Assembly: GCA_020850715.1 (NCBI GenBank)
Contig: JADZED010000020.1
Span: forward strand, 1-64,000
Length of the DNA stretch: 64,000 bases
Direction: 5' to 3'
Origin: Acidobacteriota bacterium
Lineage (GTDB): Bacteria > Acidobacteriota > Vicinamibacteria > Vicinamibacterales > CAVVIG01
The notes below the pieces were generated by a model. It worked only from the letters and a program-made list of their open reading frames with translations. It was not told the DNA's origin and did no database searches. Shown piece by piece: positions 8,688-17,052 of the stretch (positions are counted from its first letter, which is position 1; every line of letters begins with the position of its first letter). The translations under genes and the position numbers were made by a program.

Positions 8688-9310
8688 CCCTGGTCATCGC
8701 GGACGATCACCTGCTGGTCCGGCAGGCGATTCGCGCCCTGCTGGAGCGCGAACATCTGACGGTGGCGGGCGAGGCCGGCGATGGCATCGAGGCGGTTCGC
8801 CAGTGCGAGCAACTGCAGCCCGACATCCTCCTGCTCGACGTCGCCATGCCGGCGATGAACGGCATCAGCGCCATCGGTGACGTCCTCCGCCGTGCGCCAC
8901 GCACCAGGATCATCCTGCTGTCGATGCACACCGAGGAGCACTACGTGCTCGAGGCGCTCCGGGCCGGCGTCAAGGGGTGCGTGTCGAAGACCCAGGCGGC
9001 CGACCACCTGCTGCGCGCGATCCGCGACGTCGGCCGGGGCGACATCTACCTGAGTCCGACCGTGTCGAACACGGTCGTCCAGGCGTACCTCTCGAAGTCC
9101 GACCTCCCGCACGATCTGCTCACCGGGCGCGAGCGTCAGGTGCTGCAGCTCGTCGCGGAGGGCAAGACCACGAAGGAAGTGGCGGTCATCCTCGGCGTCA
9201 CCGTGAAGACCGCGGAGACGCACCGGACGCGGCTGATGGAAAAGCTGGACGTCCATTCGGCGGCCGGGCTCGTACGCTACGCCGTGCGCAAGGGCTTCAT
9301 CGAGCCCTGA
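8675..9310 (+). CDS. LuxR/NarL-family response regulator
   Basis: A 211-aa two-domain regulator. The receiver has acidic residues D10 and D11, phosphoacceptor D55 in ILLLDVAMP and a conserved lysine in the VSKTQAADHL segment. The C-terminal LuxR-type helix-turn-helix reads LTGRERQVLQLVAEGKTTKEVA, then VTVKTAETHRTRLMEKL. The start is GTG at 8675, inside the end of the kinase gene. It is the cognate output of the kinase; targets are not shown, but the EPS operon beginning 0.7 kb downstream is the nearest candidate. Confidence 0.95.
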   Translation: MASLTLVIADDHLLVRQAIRALLEREHLTVAGEAGDGIEAVRQCEQLQPDILLLDVAMPAMNGISAIGDVLRRAPRTRIILLSMHTEEHYVLEALRAGVKGCVSKTQAADHLLRAIRDVGRGDIYLSPTVSNTVVQAYLSKSDLPHDLLTGRERQVLQLVAEGKTTKEVAVILGVTVKTAETHRTRLMEKLDVHSAAGLVRYAVRKGFIEP

Positions 9311-9403
9311 CGCGGCACGGAGCCGGTGTTCTCCCGCCGCCCGTCTGTAATTCACCCGATTGCCCCTGCGACCTCGCGCATCCTAACGTGCCCCAGGCAT
9401 TGA

Positions 9404-9715
9404 ATGGGCGCCCAACGCGTGCTGTTCGCGAGGCGGTACCGCGCCGCCCTGCTCGACTTCCTGCTCGGCAGCGGCGAGCGCGGCTGCGAGCGTGCCCATA
9501 CGCTCGGACGGCAGGCGCTCGAATCCGGCATCGGATTGCCGCAGATCATCCGCGTTCACCACGACGCGCTGCTCACCGTGCTCGAAGCGACGCGCGATAC
9601 CGCCAGACGTCTGGCCCGGCTGCACGCCTCGCACGACTTTCTCACCGAAGTGCTGTCGCCCTTCGAGATGACCTCGCGCGGCTATCTGGCGCTCGCGCGC
9701 AAGGCACGGCGCTGA
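9404..9715 (+). CDS. Free-standing RsbU_N-like helical domain protein
   Basis: A 103-aa protein that is essentially one RsbU N-terminal-like domain. It aligns by eye along its whole length with residues 10-95 of the kinase at 7737, sharing the G--RA--LGR-AL core and the closing FLTEVLSPFEMTSRGYLALAR. There is no phosphatase or other output domain. If it binds the RsbT-like ATPase encoded at 7210, it could compete with the kinase for it, acting as a sink or antagonist (inference). The start ATG has no strong ribosome site. It lies 93 bp after the response regulator. Confidence 0.85.
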   Translation: MGAQRVLFARRYRAALLDFLLGSGERGCERAHTLGRQALESGIGLPQIIRVHHDALLTVLEATRDTARRLARLHASHDFLTEVLSPFEMTSRGYLALARKARR

Positions 9716-9983
9716 GCCTGACGCGGGAGTGTACCCGACACGACCCGCCGGTCATTTACCTGACGCAACCCGGTGTCGCCAACCGATCGCTTCAGGAGAC
9801 GACCTGATTCGCCCGTCCCAATCATCGTCCTATCATCCGCTTCGCGACGCTGCTGAATGCCGGCGGCGGTCGCGCGTCGGGCGCGGCCGAGCAGCCGCTC
9901 GCACGGCCGGCGCAGGCGGCAGTCGATTTCGCCGGCCATCCCGCGAGTACGGCGCGGACGATGTACCGGAAGGGGGCGAAGCC
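9716..9983 (+). promoter_or_regulatory. Leader region of the EPS operon
   Basis: 268 bp that should hold the promoter and leader for the 26-kb operon. The frame of the antiterminator gene stays open back to 9729, but that stretch is Arg/Ser-rich with no conserved part. GTCATTTACCTGACG at 9751-9765 resembles weakly the elements at 6964 and 39612. No sigma-70 or sigma-54 pair is convincing. Confidence 0.35.
9971..9976 (+). promoter_or_regulatory. Ribosome binding site deciding a TTG start
   Basis: AGGGGG (within GGAAGGGGG), 7 bp before TTG 9984. No ATG or GTG occurs in frame between 9729 and the conserved domain, so this site supports initiation at TTG. Confidence 0.55.
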
Positions 9984-10553
9984 TTGCTGCAGCATGCGAC
10001 CACTCACGCAACCGGTGCGGCCCCTTGCGCGGCCGGTCGTGCCGGCGCGCCTGGCGACGCGTGGTACGCCGTCTGGACCCAGAGCCATTTCGAGCACGCC
10101 GTGCACGGCCATCTCGCGGGCAAGGGGCTGCACGTATTCCTCCCGACCGTCGGCGTGTGGACCCGCCGCCGCGGCGCCCGGCGCGTCGCCGAGCGACCCG
10201 TGTTTCCCGGCTATCTCTTCGTGCGCGACGCGATGGACAGGGAGACGCATCTCGCGATTCGCCGCACGCCCGGCGTCGTGCGCCTGCTGGGCGAGCGATG
10301 GGACCGGCTCTCGAGCATTCCCGACGAGGAGATGCAGGCGATCCGGCAGGTGGTCGGCGGCCGGCAGCGCATCTTCCCGTTTCCCTACCTGCGCGAGGGG
10401 CAGCGCGCGCGCGTGGCGACCGGTCCGCTGGCCGGGCTCGAGGGCGTGCTCGCCGAATCGCGCGAACAGCAGGGATTGCTCGTCCTCTCGCTGCACCTGC
10501 TGCAGCGCAGCATCGCCGTCACCGTCGACGGCGCGAACGTGGTGCCGGCATGA
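9984..10553 (+). CDS. NusG/RfaH/UpxY-like transcription antiterminator for the EPS operon
   Basis: A specialised NusG paralogue of 189 aa with the TTG start chosen here. The NGN domain begins AWYAVWTQSHFEHAVHGHL and includes the VFPGYLFVR segment and the TPGVVRLLG strand; a C-terminal KOW-like domain follows (REGQRARVATGPLAGLEGVL). Such proteins load on RNA polymerase at a leader element and prevent early termination in long polysaccharide operons. Its place as first gene of a 22-gene, 26-kb operon fits this exactly. The stop overlaps the next ATG by 4 bp. A longer upstream reading from 9729 is unlikely. Confidence 0.88.
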   Translation: MLQHATTHATGAAPCAAGRAGAPGDAWYAVWTQSHFEHAVHGHLAGKGLHVFLPTVGVWTRRRGARRVAERPVFPGYLFVRDAMDRETHLAIRRTPGVVRLLGERWDRLSSIPDEEMQAIRQVVGGRQRIFPFPYLREGQRARVATGPLAGLEGVLAESREQQGLLVLSLHLLQRSIAVTVDGANVVPA

Positions 10554-11755
10554 AAGGCCTGCTCCCCGTCTGCCTCGCGGCCGCCAGCCTGCTGCCCCCC
10601 GCCCCCGCCGGTGCGCAAGGCGCCGCCTACGGATCGGTTGGCGCGATGATCAGCCAGGACTACGAGAGCAATCTCTTCGCGACCGCCGGCGTCGACGGGG
10701 AGGCGCAGCGCGGCGTCATCACGCGCATCGGCCCGATCGTCGAAGCCGGCTATCGTTCAGAACCGTTCCGCCTGAGCCTCCGGTACGAGGCCGCCGCCGA
10801 GCGGTTCTGGGATCGGCCGGCGCTCAATCGCCGGCTGGGCCGGCAGGAGGGCTCCTTCGATCTTGCGTTCAGTCCGTCGCGACCGGTCACGCTCGGCCTC
10901 GCCAGCTCCTACATCGAGACGCACTCGCCGCTCGAGATCGACACGGGCACGTCGCTCGTGCTGGGCCGCATTTACGCCCAGCGGCTCACGGCGCGGCCGA
11001 GCCTCACCTGGGAGAGCAGCGCGGTCACCCGTGTGACGCTCGACTACGAGTTCGTGAAAGAAGCGCTCGGCACCGGTGCGGCGACCTTCCTCCACACACC
11101 GGGGGTGCGCATCGAACGGCGCGGCCCGCGCGCGACCTACCGCGTCGATTACCGGACGCGCGCGTTCGGGCCGCCCGATGCGGCCTTCGAGGCGACCCAC
11201 ATCGTCGTCGGCGGCGTGCGCGTGACCGGCCGCGCCGTCGAGGCCGACATCGAAGCCGGCCCGCGGCTGTTCCAGGCTGGGCTGCACCCCGAGATCAATG
11301 CCGCGCTGCGGCTGCGCCGGCGCTTCGCCGACTACGGCTTCTCGTACGCCGAGACCGAGACCTCGGTGCTCGGGGAGCGCGGACTCATGGACGTGCGGCG
11401 GCTCCGCGTGGACGCCGCCTTCCAGCTCGGGCGCGACGCGACCATCACCGCGGCGCCGATGTGGCTCCGCGACCGGCGCGACGACCGATACGCCGTCATC
11501 CAGGCCGTCGAGGCGTCGCTGGCCGCCCGCCTGTCGCGCCGCGCGACCCTGATCGTGTCGGGAACCATGGGGCGCCACGCAGGGACGCTGAGCGGCGCCT
11601 ACAAGGTGATCCCTTATCAGACGTTCGAAACCCTGCTGCGCCTCAGTGACCCCGGAGAAGCCGACCCGCTCGATCGACCGCGCGGGGGCGCGGCCGGGCG
11701 CGGCCCCGACGACGCGGCAGGCCGCCCGGCCCGGCCGGAGGACGGCCGGCGGTGA
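10550..11755 (+). CDS. Outer-membrane beta-barrel protein of the EPS locus (XrtA/PEP-CTERM-associated OMP type)
   Basis: A 401-aa exported protein: signal peptide (to about residue 22, PAPAGAQG), then alternating amphipathic strands throughout (GYRSEPFRLSLRYEAAAERFW, TLGLASSYIETHS, DYEFVKEALG), typical of a transmembrane beta-barrel. It resembles the family of uncharacterised outer-membrane proteins found in exosortase-A EPS clusters, which may pass polysaccharide across the outer membrane. The C-terminal 35 residues are Gly/Pro/Arg-rich, probably because the gene runs into the next start (GTGA overlap). Barrel call firm by pattern, family call moderate. Confidence 0.8.
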   Translation: MKGLLPVCLAAASLLPPAPAGAQGAAYGSVGAMISQDYESNLFATAGVDGEAQRGVITRIGPIVEAGYRSEPFRLSLRYEAAAERFWDRPALNRRLGRQEGSFDLAFSPSRPVTLGLASSYIETHSPLEIDTGTSLVLGRIYAQRLTARPSLTWESSAVTRVTLDYEFVKEALGTGAATFLHTPGVRIERRGPRATYRVDYRTRAFGPPDAAFEATHIVVGGVRVTGRAVEADIEAGPRLFQAGLHPEINAALRLRRRFADYGFSYAETETSVLGERGLMDVRRLRVDAAFQLGRDATITAAPMWLRDRRDDRYAVIQAVEASLAARLSRRATLIVSGTMGRHAGTLSGAYKVIPYQTFETLLRLSDPGEADPLDRPRGGAAGRGPDDAAGRPARPEDGRR

Positions 11756-12816
11756 GCGAGCGCATCCTGCTGCTGGGCGCGACGCCGCTGGCAGCCGAGA
11801 TCGCGCGCGGCATGAGCCAGCGCCCGCGCCGCTATCGGCTGGCCGGCATCGTCGATACCGGGCCGGATCCTTCGGGCGCCGGCGGCGGGTGCACTGCCGC
11901 GCGGCTCCTGGAGATCGTCCGACGCACGCGGGCCGATCGCATCGTGACGACGCTGGCCGGCCGCAAGGGCGCGCGCACGATGCGGGTGCTCCTCGAGGTC
12001 TGCACGGCCACCCGCGTGGCGGCCGAGGAGGGCACCTCGTTCTACGAGCGGCTCACCGGACGGATTCCGATCGAGCTGGTGCCGTTACGCAGCATCGTCT
12101 TCTCGTGGCGATTCGGCGGGTTGCGCCGCGCCTCGCCGGCGATCAGCCGCGCGCTCAGCATCGTCGCGGCGGCCGTCGTGCTGAGCGTGTGCGCACCGCT
12201 ACTCGCCCTGATCGCCGCCGCGATCAAGATCGACTCGCGCGGACCGGTGCTCTTCGTGCAGGCGCGCATGGGCGCGGGCGGCCGGCCCTTCCGCATGCTC
12301 AAGTTCAGGACGATGCGCGAGACGGGCGGCCGCCCGTCGGAATGGGAAGGGGACAACCGGCATCGCGTCACGCGCGTCGGCTGGTGGCTCCGGCGGTTCA
12401 GGCTCGACGAGCTCCCGCAGTTCGTCAACATCCTCCGCGGCGAGATGAACCTGGTCGGGCCGCGGCCGCACCCCGTGTCCAACCGCGAGCTGTTCACGCT
12501 GGTCGGACGCAACCTCAACGATCGCACCGGCAGCGCGATCGGCTACTACGCGCTGCGCTCGATGGCCGTACCCGGTCTCACCGGGTGGGCGCAGGTGCGC
12601 TATCGCTACGCGAACAACCTCGAGGAAGAGATCGAAAAGCTCAGGTACGACCTCTACTACGTGAAGCACCGATCGACCCTTTTCGATCTCCGGATTCTCC
12701 TCGAGACGGTACGGGCGGTCGTCGTCGCGCCGAGGCCGGCGCCACCGCATCCGGCGCCGCAGGCCCGCGACGCACAATTCGACGCGTTCGAGCTCACGCG
12801 CACGACGACCGCGTGA
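11752..12816 (+). CDS. Polyprenyl-phosphate sugar phosphotransferase initiating EPS repeat-unit synthesis
   Basis: A 354-aa bacterial sugar transferase (WbaP/EpsB class). It transfers a sugar phosphate from a nucleotide sugar to undecaprenyl phosphate at the inner membrane, the first step of the repeat unit. The N-terminal 110 aa form a reduced Rossmann-like domain without the usual set of transmembrane helices. A single hydrophobic segment (about 145-165) precedes the catalytic domain with KFRTMR, the RRFRLDELPQFVNIL segment, the GEMNLVGPRP motif, PGLTGWAQV and a C-terminal YDLYYVKHRS. Starts with GTG overlapping the upstream stop by 4 bp. Confidence 0.95.
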   Translation: MSERILLLGATPLAAEIARGMSQRPRRYRLAGIVDTGPDPSGAGGGCTAARLLEIVRRTRADRIVTTLAGRKGARTMRVLLEVCTATRVAAEEGTSFYERLTGRIPIELVPLRSIVFSWRFGGLRRASPAISRALSIVAAAVVLSVCAPLLALIAAAIKIDSRGPVLFVQARMGAGGRPFRMLKFRTMRETGGRPSEWEGDNRHRVTRVGWWLRRFRLDELPQFVNILRGEMNLVGPRPHPVSNRELFTLVGRNLNDRTGSAIGYYALRSMAVPGLTGWAQVRYRYANNLEEEIEKLRYDLYYVKHRSTLFDLRILLETVRAVVVAPRPAPPHPAPQARDAQFDAFELTRTTTA

Positions 12817-12842
12817 TCGGCGCGTTGCTGGAAGGAGCCATG

Positions 12843-13472
12843 ATGAAGCCAGGCCGACGCCTGATTCGACGCGCGCTGCTGCCGGCGGCCCTTGCAATCG
12901 CCGGGCTGCCGTGGCCCGCCGCCGCCCAGACCGCCGCCCGGACGGCGGCGGCCGCCGCGGCCGTCACGTCGGTCCGCACGACGACGCGCGAGTTCCTCAT
13001 CGGGCCCGAGGACGTGCTGGACATCGCCGTCTGGGACAACGCCCAGCTGACCCGGACGGTGCCCGTGCGCCCCGACGGCCGGATCTCGCTGCCCCTGCTG
13101 AACGACGTGGCCGCCGCCGGCCTCACGCCGATGGAGCTGCGGGATCAGATTGCGACGGCGCTCTCCCGCTACATGCCCTCGCCCACCGTGTCGGTGATCG
13201 TGCGCGACATCCACAGCCAGCGCGTGACGGTCATCGGCGAGGTCAAGGCGCCCGGACGCTACGAGCTGCGGAGCGTCGCGACCGTGCTCGACGCGCTGGC
13301 GATGGCCGGCGGGCTGACCGAGTACGCATCGAAAGGGCGCATCCTCGTGCTGCGCCGCCGTGGAGAGACCACGCAGCAGATCAATTTCGCGTTCGATCGC
13401 ATCGCCGCCGGCAATCTCGCCGGGCAGCCGAACTTCGACCTGGAACCGGGCGACATCGTCCTCGTTCCGTGA
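12843..13472 (+). CDS. Wza-like polysaccharide export protein (short form)
   Basis: A 209-aa exported protein with a signal peptide ending near PAAAQ, a Poly_export domain (FLIGPEDVLDIAVWDNAQLTRTVPVRPDG through SPTVSVIVRDI) and one SLBB domain (RVTVIGEVKAPGRYEL onward) ending in DLEPGDIVLVP. It lacks the long C-terminal helix of E. coli Wza, as expected for the short exporters of PEP-CTERM/EPS loci that work with a separate barrel; the barrel at 10550 would supply the outer-membrane pore. AAGGAG at 12832-12837 favours ATG 12843 over the adjacent ATG 12840. Confidence 0.93.
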   Translation: MKPGRRLIRRALLPAALAIAGLPWPAAAQTAARTAAAAAAVTSVRTTTREFLIGPEDVLDIAVWDNAQLTRTVPVRPDGRISLPLLNDVAAAGLTPMELRDQIATALSRYMPSPTVSVIVRDIHSQRVTVIGEVKAPGRYELRSVATVLDALAMAGGLTEYASKGRILVLRRRGETTQQINFAFDRIAAGNLAGQPNFDLEPGDIVLVP

Positions 13473-13480
13473 GAGGCACC

Positions 13481-15058
13481 ATGCAGCAGGAAGACCTCCG
13501 ATCGGAGCGAAGCGCCCCCCTGACGCTCGCCGGCGTGCTGGACGTCTGGCGGCGTCGGCGCGGTCTCGGCCTGGCGGCGGCCGCGGCCGCGATCGCCGCC
13601 GCGGCGACGGCGACGCTGACGCTGCCCGACCTCTACCGCGCGACGGCGACCGCCGTCATCGAGCGGCAGGTCTCAGCGGATCTGGTGAAGCCGGCGGTCA
13701 GCTCCGAGCTCGAAGCGCGGATCCAGACCATCCACCAACTGGTCACGAGCCGCGAGCGCCTCGGCGCCATGATCGAGACGCTGCATCTCTACCCGGCACT
13801 GCGCGGCGTCGAGACGATGGACGAGACGGTGCAGCGGATGCGGGCGGACATCACCATGGTGCCCAAGGCCATCGAGCGGCCGGCCGGCGGCGTGGCGACG
13901 ATCTCGTTCGCCGTGAGCTACGTCGGACGAGACGCCCGGACCGTCGCGATGGTCGCCAACCATCTGGTCGAGGCCTACGTCGAGGAGAACGCGGCCAGCC
14001 GCAAGGAGCAGGCGGCACGGACCGCGGAGTTCCTGCGGCAGGAGCTCGACCAGGTCAAGCAGCAACTCGACGATCAGGAGCGCAACGCGCGGGCCTTCGC
14101 GCTCCAGCATGCCGACGAGCTGCCACAGCAGCTCGAGGCCAACATCGCCGCGCTCGGGAGGATGAATGCCGAGCTCACGCAGAACAGTACCCGGCAGGCG
14201 GCGCTCCTCGACCGGCGCGAGCGGATCGAAGCGGCGCCGCTGACCCCGGTCGCCGCGCTTCCGTCGCTCGACACGGCGTCGCCGGCGGTGCGGCTCGCGG
14301 CGCTCAGGCAGCAGCTCGCCACGGCGCGGCGCAGCTACAACGATGCCTACCCGGACGTCCAGCGCCTGACGGCGGAAGTCTCGGCGCTCGAGGCGGAGGT
14401 CGCGAAGCTGCCCAAGTCGTCGGCGCCGACGCCGCCGATCCTCGATCCCGCCGCCGCGCGGCAGACCAACCTGGAGGAAGTGGACACCGGGCTGAAGGCG
14501 CTGCAGAACGAGGAGCGCGCCCTGCGCGGGCGCATCGGGCGTTACGAGGAGATCGTCGGCGCGACGCCGCGCCGGCAGCTCGAGATGGATGCGCTCGTCC
14601 GCAGTACCGATCTCGCGCGGGAGCGCTATCAGGCGCTGCTGAAGCAGTACCAGGACGCCACGCTGGCTTCGGCGCTCGAACAGGGCCAGGACCTCGAGCA
14701 GTTCAGGGTTCTCGACCCGGCGCTGCCGCCGGCGCACCCGGTCGCGCCGCAGCGCCTCGCGCTGGCGCTGATGGGGCTCGCCGCCGCCATCGCCGCGGGC
14801 ATCGCGGCGATGGTGCTGGCCGAGAAGCTCGATTCCACGTTCCATGCGCCCGACGATCTGAGCGATGCGCTCGGCGGCCTCCCGGTGATCGCCCTGCGGC
14901 GCCTGTCGACGCGACGCACGCGGCGGCGTGCGCGGCTGCGCGGAGCGCTGGCGGCAGTCGCCGCGCTGCTCGTCATCGGCCTGATCGCCGCCGGCACGTA
15001 TTACGTCGCGGGCAACAACGAGGAGCTGGCCCGCATGACCGCGCGAGGTGCGCTATGA
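13481..15058 (+). CDS. Wzc-N/GNVR chain-length determinant protein
   Basis: A 525-aa polysaccharide co-polymerase. It has a Wzz-type N-domain with a first transmembrane helix (about 30-50), then an antiparallel coiled coil (about 165-290; RTAEFLRQELDQVKQQLDDQE) and a second heptad stretch (about 325-390). The GNVR-like region has RRQLEMDALVRSTDLARERYQ, followed by hydrophobic helices at about 425-445 and 490-512. There is no kinase domain: that is encoded separately by the next gene, overlapping by 4 bp. It should set chain length together with the kinase-like ATPase and Wzy. Confidence 0.93.
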   Translation: MQQEDLRSERSAPLTLAGVLDVWRRRRGLGLAAAAAAIAAAATATLTLPDLYRATATAVIERQVSADLVKPAVSSELEARIQTIHQLVTSRERLGAMIETLHLYPALRGVETMDETVQRMRADITMVPKAIERPAGGVATISFAVSYVGRDARTVAMVANHLVEAYVEENAASRKEQAARTAEFLRQELDQVKQQLDDQERNARAFALQHADELPQQLEANIAALGRMNAELTQNSTRQAALLDRRERIEAAPLTPVAALPSLDTASPAVRLAALRQQLATARRSYNDAYPDVQRLTAEVSALEAEVAKLPKSSAPTPPILDPAAARQTNLEEVDTGLKALQNEERALRGRIGRYEEIVGATPRRQLEMDALVRSTDLARERYQALLKQYQDATLASALEQGQDLEQFRVLDPALPPAHPVAPQRLALALMGLAAAIAAGIAAMVLAEKLDSTFHAPDDLSDALGGLPVIALRRLSTRRTRRRARLRGALAAVAALLVIGLIAAGTYYVAGNNEELARMTARGAL

Positions 15059-15825
15059 AAGGCATCCTGGAGCTCTCGCCCGGCGTCGCCGCGATGGCCG
15101 ACCCGCCGGCCACACGCGCTGCGGTCGCCGAAGAGCTCGTGTGCTTCACCGCTCCCTCCTCCTTCGAAGCCAATCATTACCGCGCGCTCCGGCACTGCGT
15201 CGAACAGCTCACGTCGGCGGGCGCCTCCAAGGTGATTGCCGTCACCAGCGCGACTGCCGCCGAGGGCAAGACGGTAACCGCGCTGAACCTCGCCGGCTCG
15301 CTCGCACACGCCGCGGAGCGCCGCATCCTGGTGATCGACGCCGATTTGCGCCGGCCGGCGCTGGCCGAGTACCTCGAGCTTCCCCAGACCGGCATACCCG
15401 GGCTGTCGGAGGCCCTGCTCAACGCCGACTGCCCGCTGAGCAAGGCCACGCGGCGTCTCGATCCGCTGAATATCTCGGTGACGCTGGCGGGCGAGGTCCG
15501 GCCGCGCAGCCTCGAGGCGCTGACCTCGGAGCGCTTCGCGCAGCTGCTCGACGAGGCGCGTCACGCCTACGATTACGTCCTCCTCGACACGGCGCCGGCG
15601 CTGCCGGTGGCCGACTGCCGCATCCTCGAGCGCTGGGTCGATGGCTTCGTGCTGGTGGTTGCCGCCCACGCAACGCCGCGCAGCCTGGTCGCGCAGGTGC
15701 TGCAGGTCGTCCCGCCCGCGAAGATCGCCGCTGTGGCGCTCAACAACGACGATCGGCGGGTGCCACCCTCGTATCGCTATTACCACACCACTGGCGCCCG
15801 CCAGAAACCCGCTCGAGGGCGATGA
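15055..15825 (+). CDS. CpsD/CapB-type BY-kinase (tyrosine autokinase) of the EPS system
   Basis: A 256-aa P-loop ATPase of the bacterial tyrosine kinase family, partner of the chain-length protein encoded just upstream. Walker A is SATAAEGKTVTALNLA (about residues 64-79), Walker A' is ILVIDADLRRP (about 91-101), and a Walker B-like YVLLDTAPALP occurs near residue 175. The C-terminal tail SYRYYHTTG has a small tyrosine cluster, the expected autophosphorylation site though shorter than in Wzc. The phosphatase domain in the protein at 23729 would be the counter-acting enzyme. Coupled by 4-bp overlaps on both sides. Confidence 0.93.
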   Translation: MKGILELSPGVAAMADPPATRAAVAEELVCFTAPSSFEANHYRALRHCVEQLTSAGASKVIAVTSATAAEGKTVTALNLAGSLAHAAERRILVIDADLRRPALAEYLELPQTGIPGLSEALLNADCPLSKATRRLDPLNISVTLAGEVRPRSLEALTSERFAQLLDEARHAYDYVLLDTAPALPVADCRILERWVDGFVLVVAAHATPRSLVAQVLQVVPPAKIAAVALNNDDRRVPPSYRYYHTTGARQKPARGR

Positions 15826-17045
15826 GGTTGTTTCGAACGCTTCCGCCGGCAGCCGCGCCACTCGACTGGCGTGATCTGTGGCGCGGCGCCGCGGGCCTCG
15901 TCGCGCCAGTCCGGGCGCGGCACGCCCTCGCCCGCGAGCTGCGCACGCAGATCGGGGTCGGCCACGTGTTCCTGCTCTCGTCTGGCACGGCCGCGCTGAC
16001 AGTCGCGCTCGCGGGGCTGCGCGCGTTTTCGGGGCGGACCGACGTCGTGATTCCGGCCTACACCTGCTACTCGGTGCCGGCGGCCGTGCTGAAGGCGAAG
16101 CTGCAGCCGCGGCTGTGCGACATCGATCCCGCCACCTTCGGCTTCAACCCCGATCGGCTGGAACAGGCGATCGACGATCGGACGCTCTGCGTCGTCGCGC
16201 ACCACCTGTTTGGCATTCCGTCGGACGTCGACCGCGTGCGCGCGATCTGCGAGGCGCGCGGCGCATGGGTGATCGAGGATGCGGCGCAGGCGATGGGCGG
16301 CATCTCGCGGGGACGGCCGCTCGGCACCATCGGCGATGCCGGCATCTTCAGCTTCGGGCGCGGGAAGAACGTGACCGCCGGCCATGGCGGCGCCGTCGTC
16401 ACTCGCCGCGAGTGGCTCGCCGGTGGGATCGCCCGCCAGTTCGGACGGCTCGAAACGCCGTCGCGCGGCGCGGAGGTGCGGCAGCTCGCCGCGGCGGCGT
16501 TGATGGCGCTGTTTGTCCGGCCGCGCCTGTACTGGATCCCGGCGGCGGTGCCCGCCCTCGAGCTCGGCCAGACGATCTTTCCCTCCGACGTGAGGCTGCA
16601 GCAGATGTCGGGGGTCGGCGCCGGGCTGCTCCGGCGCTGGCTGACGCGGCTGGACACGTCGAACCGCCTGCGTGCCGCGCACGGCGCGGCGCTTCAGGCA
16701 GCGGCGGGCCAGGCGCGCCGCGATCCGCCGGTCCCCTACCTGCGCCTGCCGGTGCTCGCCCGCGACCGCTCGGAGCGCGAGCGGCTGCTCGCGCGCTCGC
16801 AGGCACTCGGCCTCGGCATGAGCGGCGGCTACCCCGCCCCCGTCAGCCGGATCCCCGCGCTGCGGGGTCGGTTCGATCCAGCGGCCTATCCGGCCGCCGA
16901 ATTCGTCGCCGAGCGGATGGTCACGGTCCCGACGCACCGGTTCGTCAAACGACGCGACATACAGGCGATATCCGCGCTGCTCGCAGGCTCTGAGGTGTGC
17001 GGGCCGGCGGGCGCGCCGATTGCCGCCGGTCCGCATCCCATGTGA
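15822..17045 (+). CDS. DegT/DnrJ/EryC1-family PLP-dependent aminotransferase
   Basis: A 407-aa fold-type I aminotransferase of the sugar aminotransferase class. The N-terminus has the SSGTAALTVAL substrate-binding stretch, then VIPAYTCYSVPAAV, the cofactor aspartate region VIEDAAQAMGG and the Schiff-base lysine K182 in FSFGRGKNVTAGHGG. Members convert keto-sugar nucleotides to amino sugars or aminate related precursors, so the polymer probably contains an aminodeoxy sugar. It overlaps the kinase gene by 4 bp. The exact sugar cannot be read from sequence. Confidence 0.92.
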   Translation: MRLFRTLPPAAAPLDWRDLWRGAAGLVAPVRARHALARELRTQIGVGHVFLLSSGTAALTVALAGLRAFSGRTDVVIPAYTCYSVPAAVLKAKLQPRLCDIDPATFGFNPDRLEQAIDDRTLCVVAHHLFGIPSDVDRVRAICEARGAWVIEDAAQAMGGISRGRPLGTIGDAGIFSFGRGKNVTAGHGGAVVTRREWLAGGIARQFGRLETPSRGAEVRQLAAAALMALFVRPRLYWIPAAVPALELGQTIFPSDVRLQQMSGVGAGLLRRWLTRLDTSNRLRAAHGAALQAAAGQARRDPPVPYLRLPVLARDRSERERLLARSQALGLGMSGGYPAPVSRIPALRGRFDPAAYPAAEFVAERMVTVPTHRFVKRRDIQAISALLAGSEVCGPAGAPIAAGPHPM

Positions 17046-17052
17046 GCCGCCG

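Noticed and set aside
9729-9983. N-terminal extension of the EPS antiterminator from ATG 9729
   Set aside because: The 85 extra residues are Arg/Ser/Ala-rich and outside the NGN domain; homologues of this type begin shortly before the WYAV motif.
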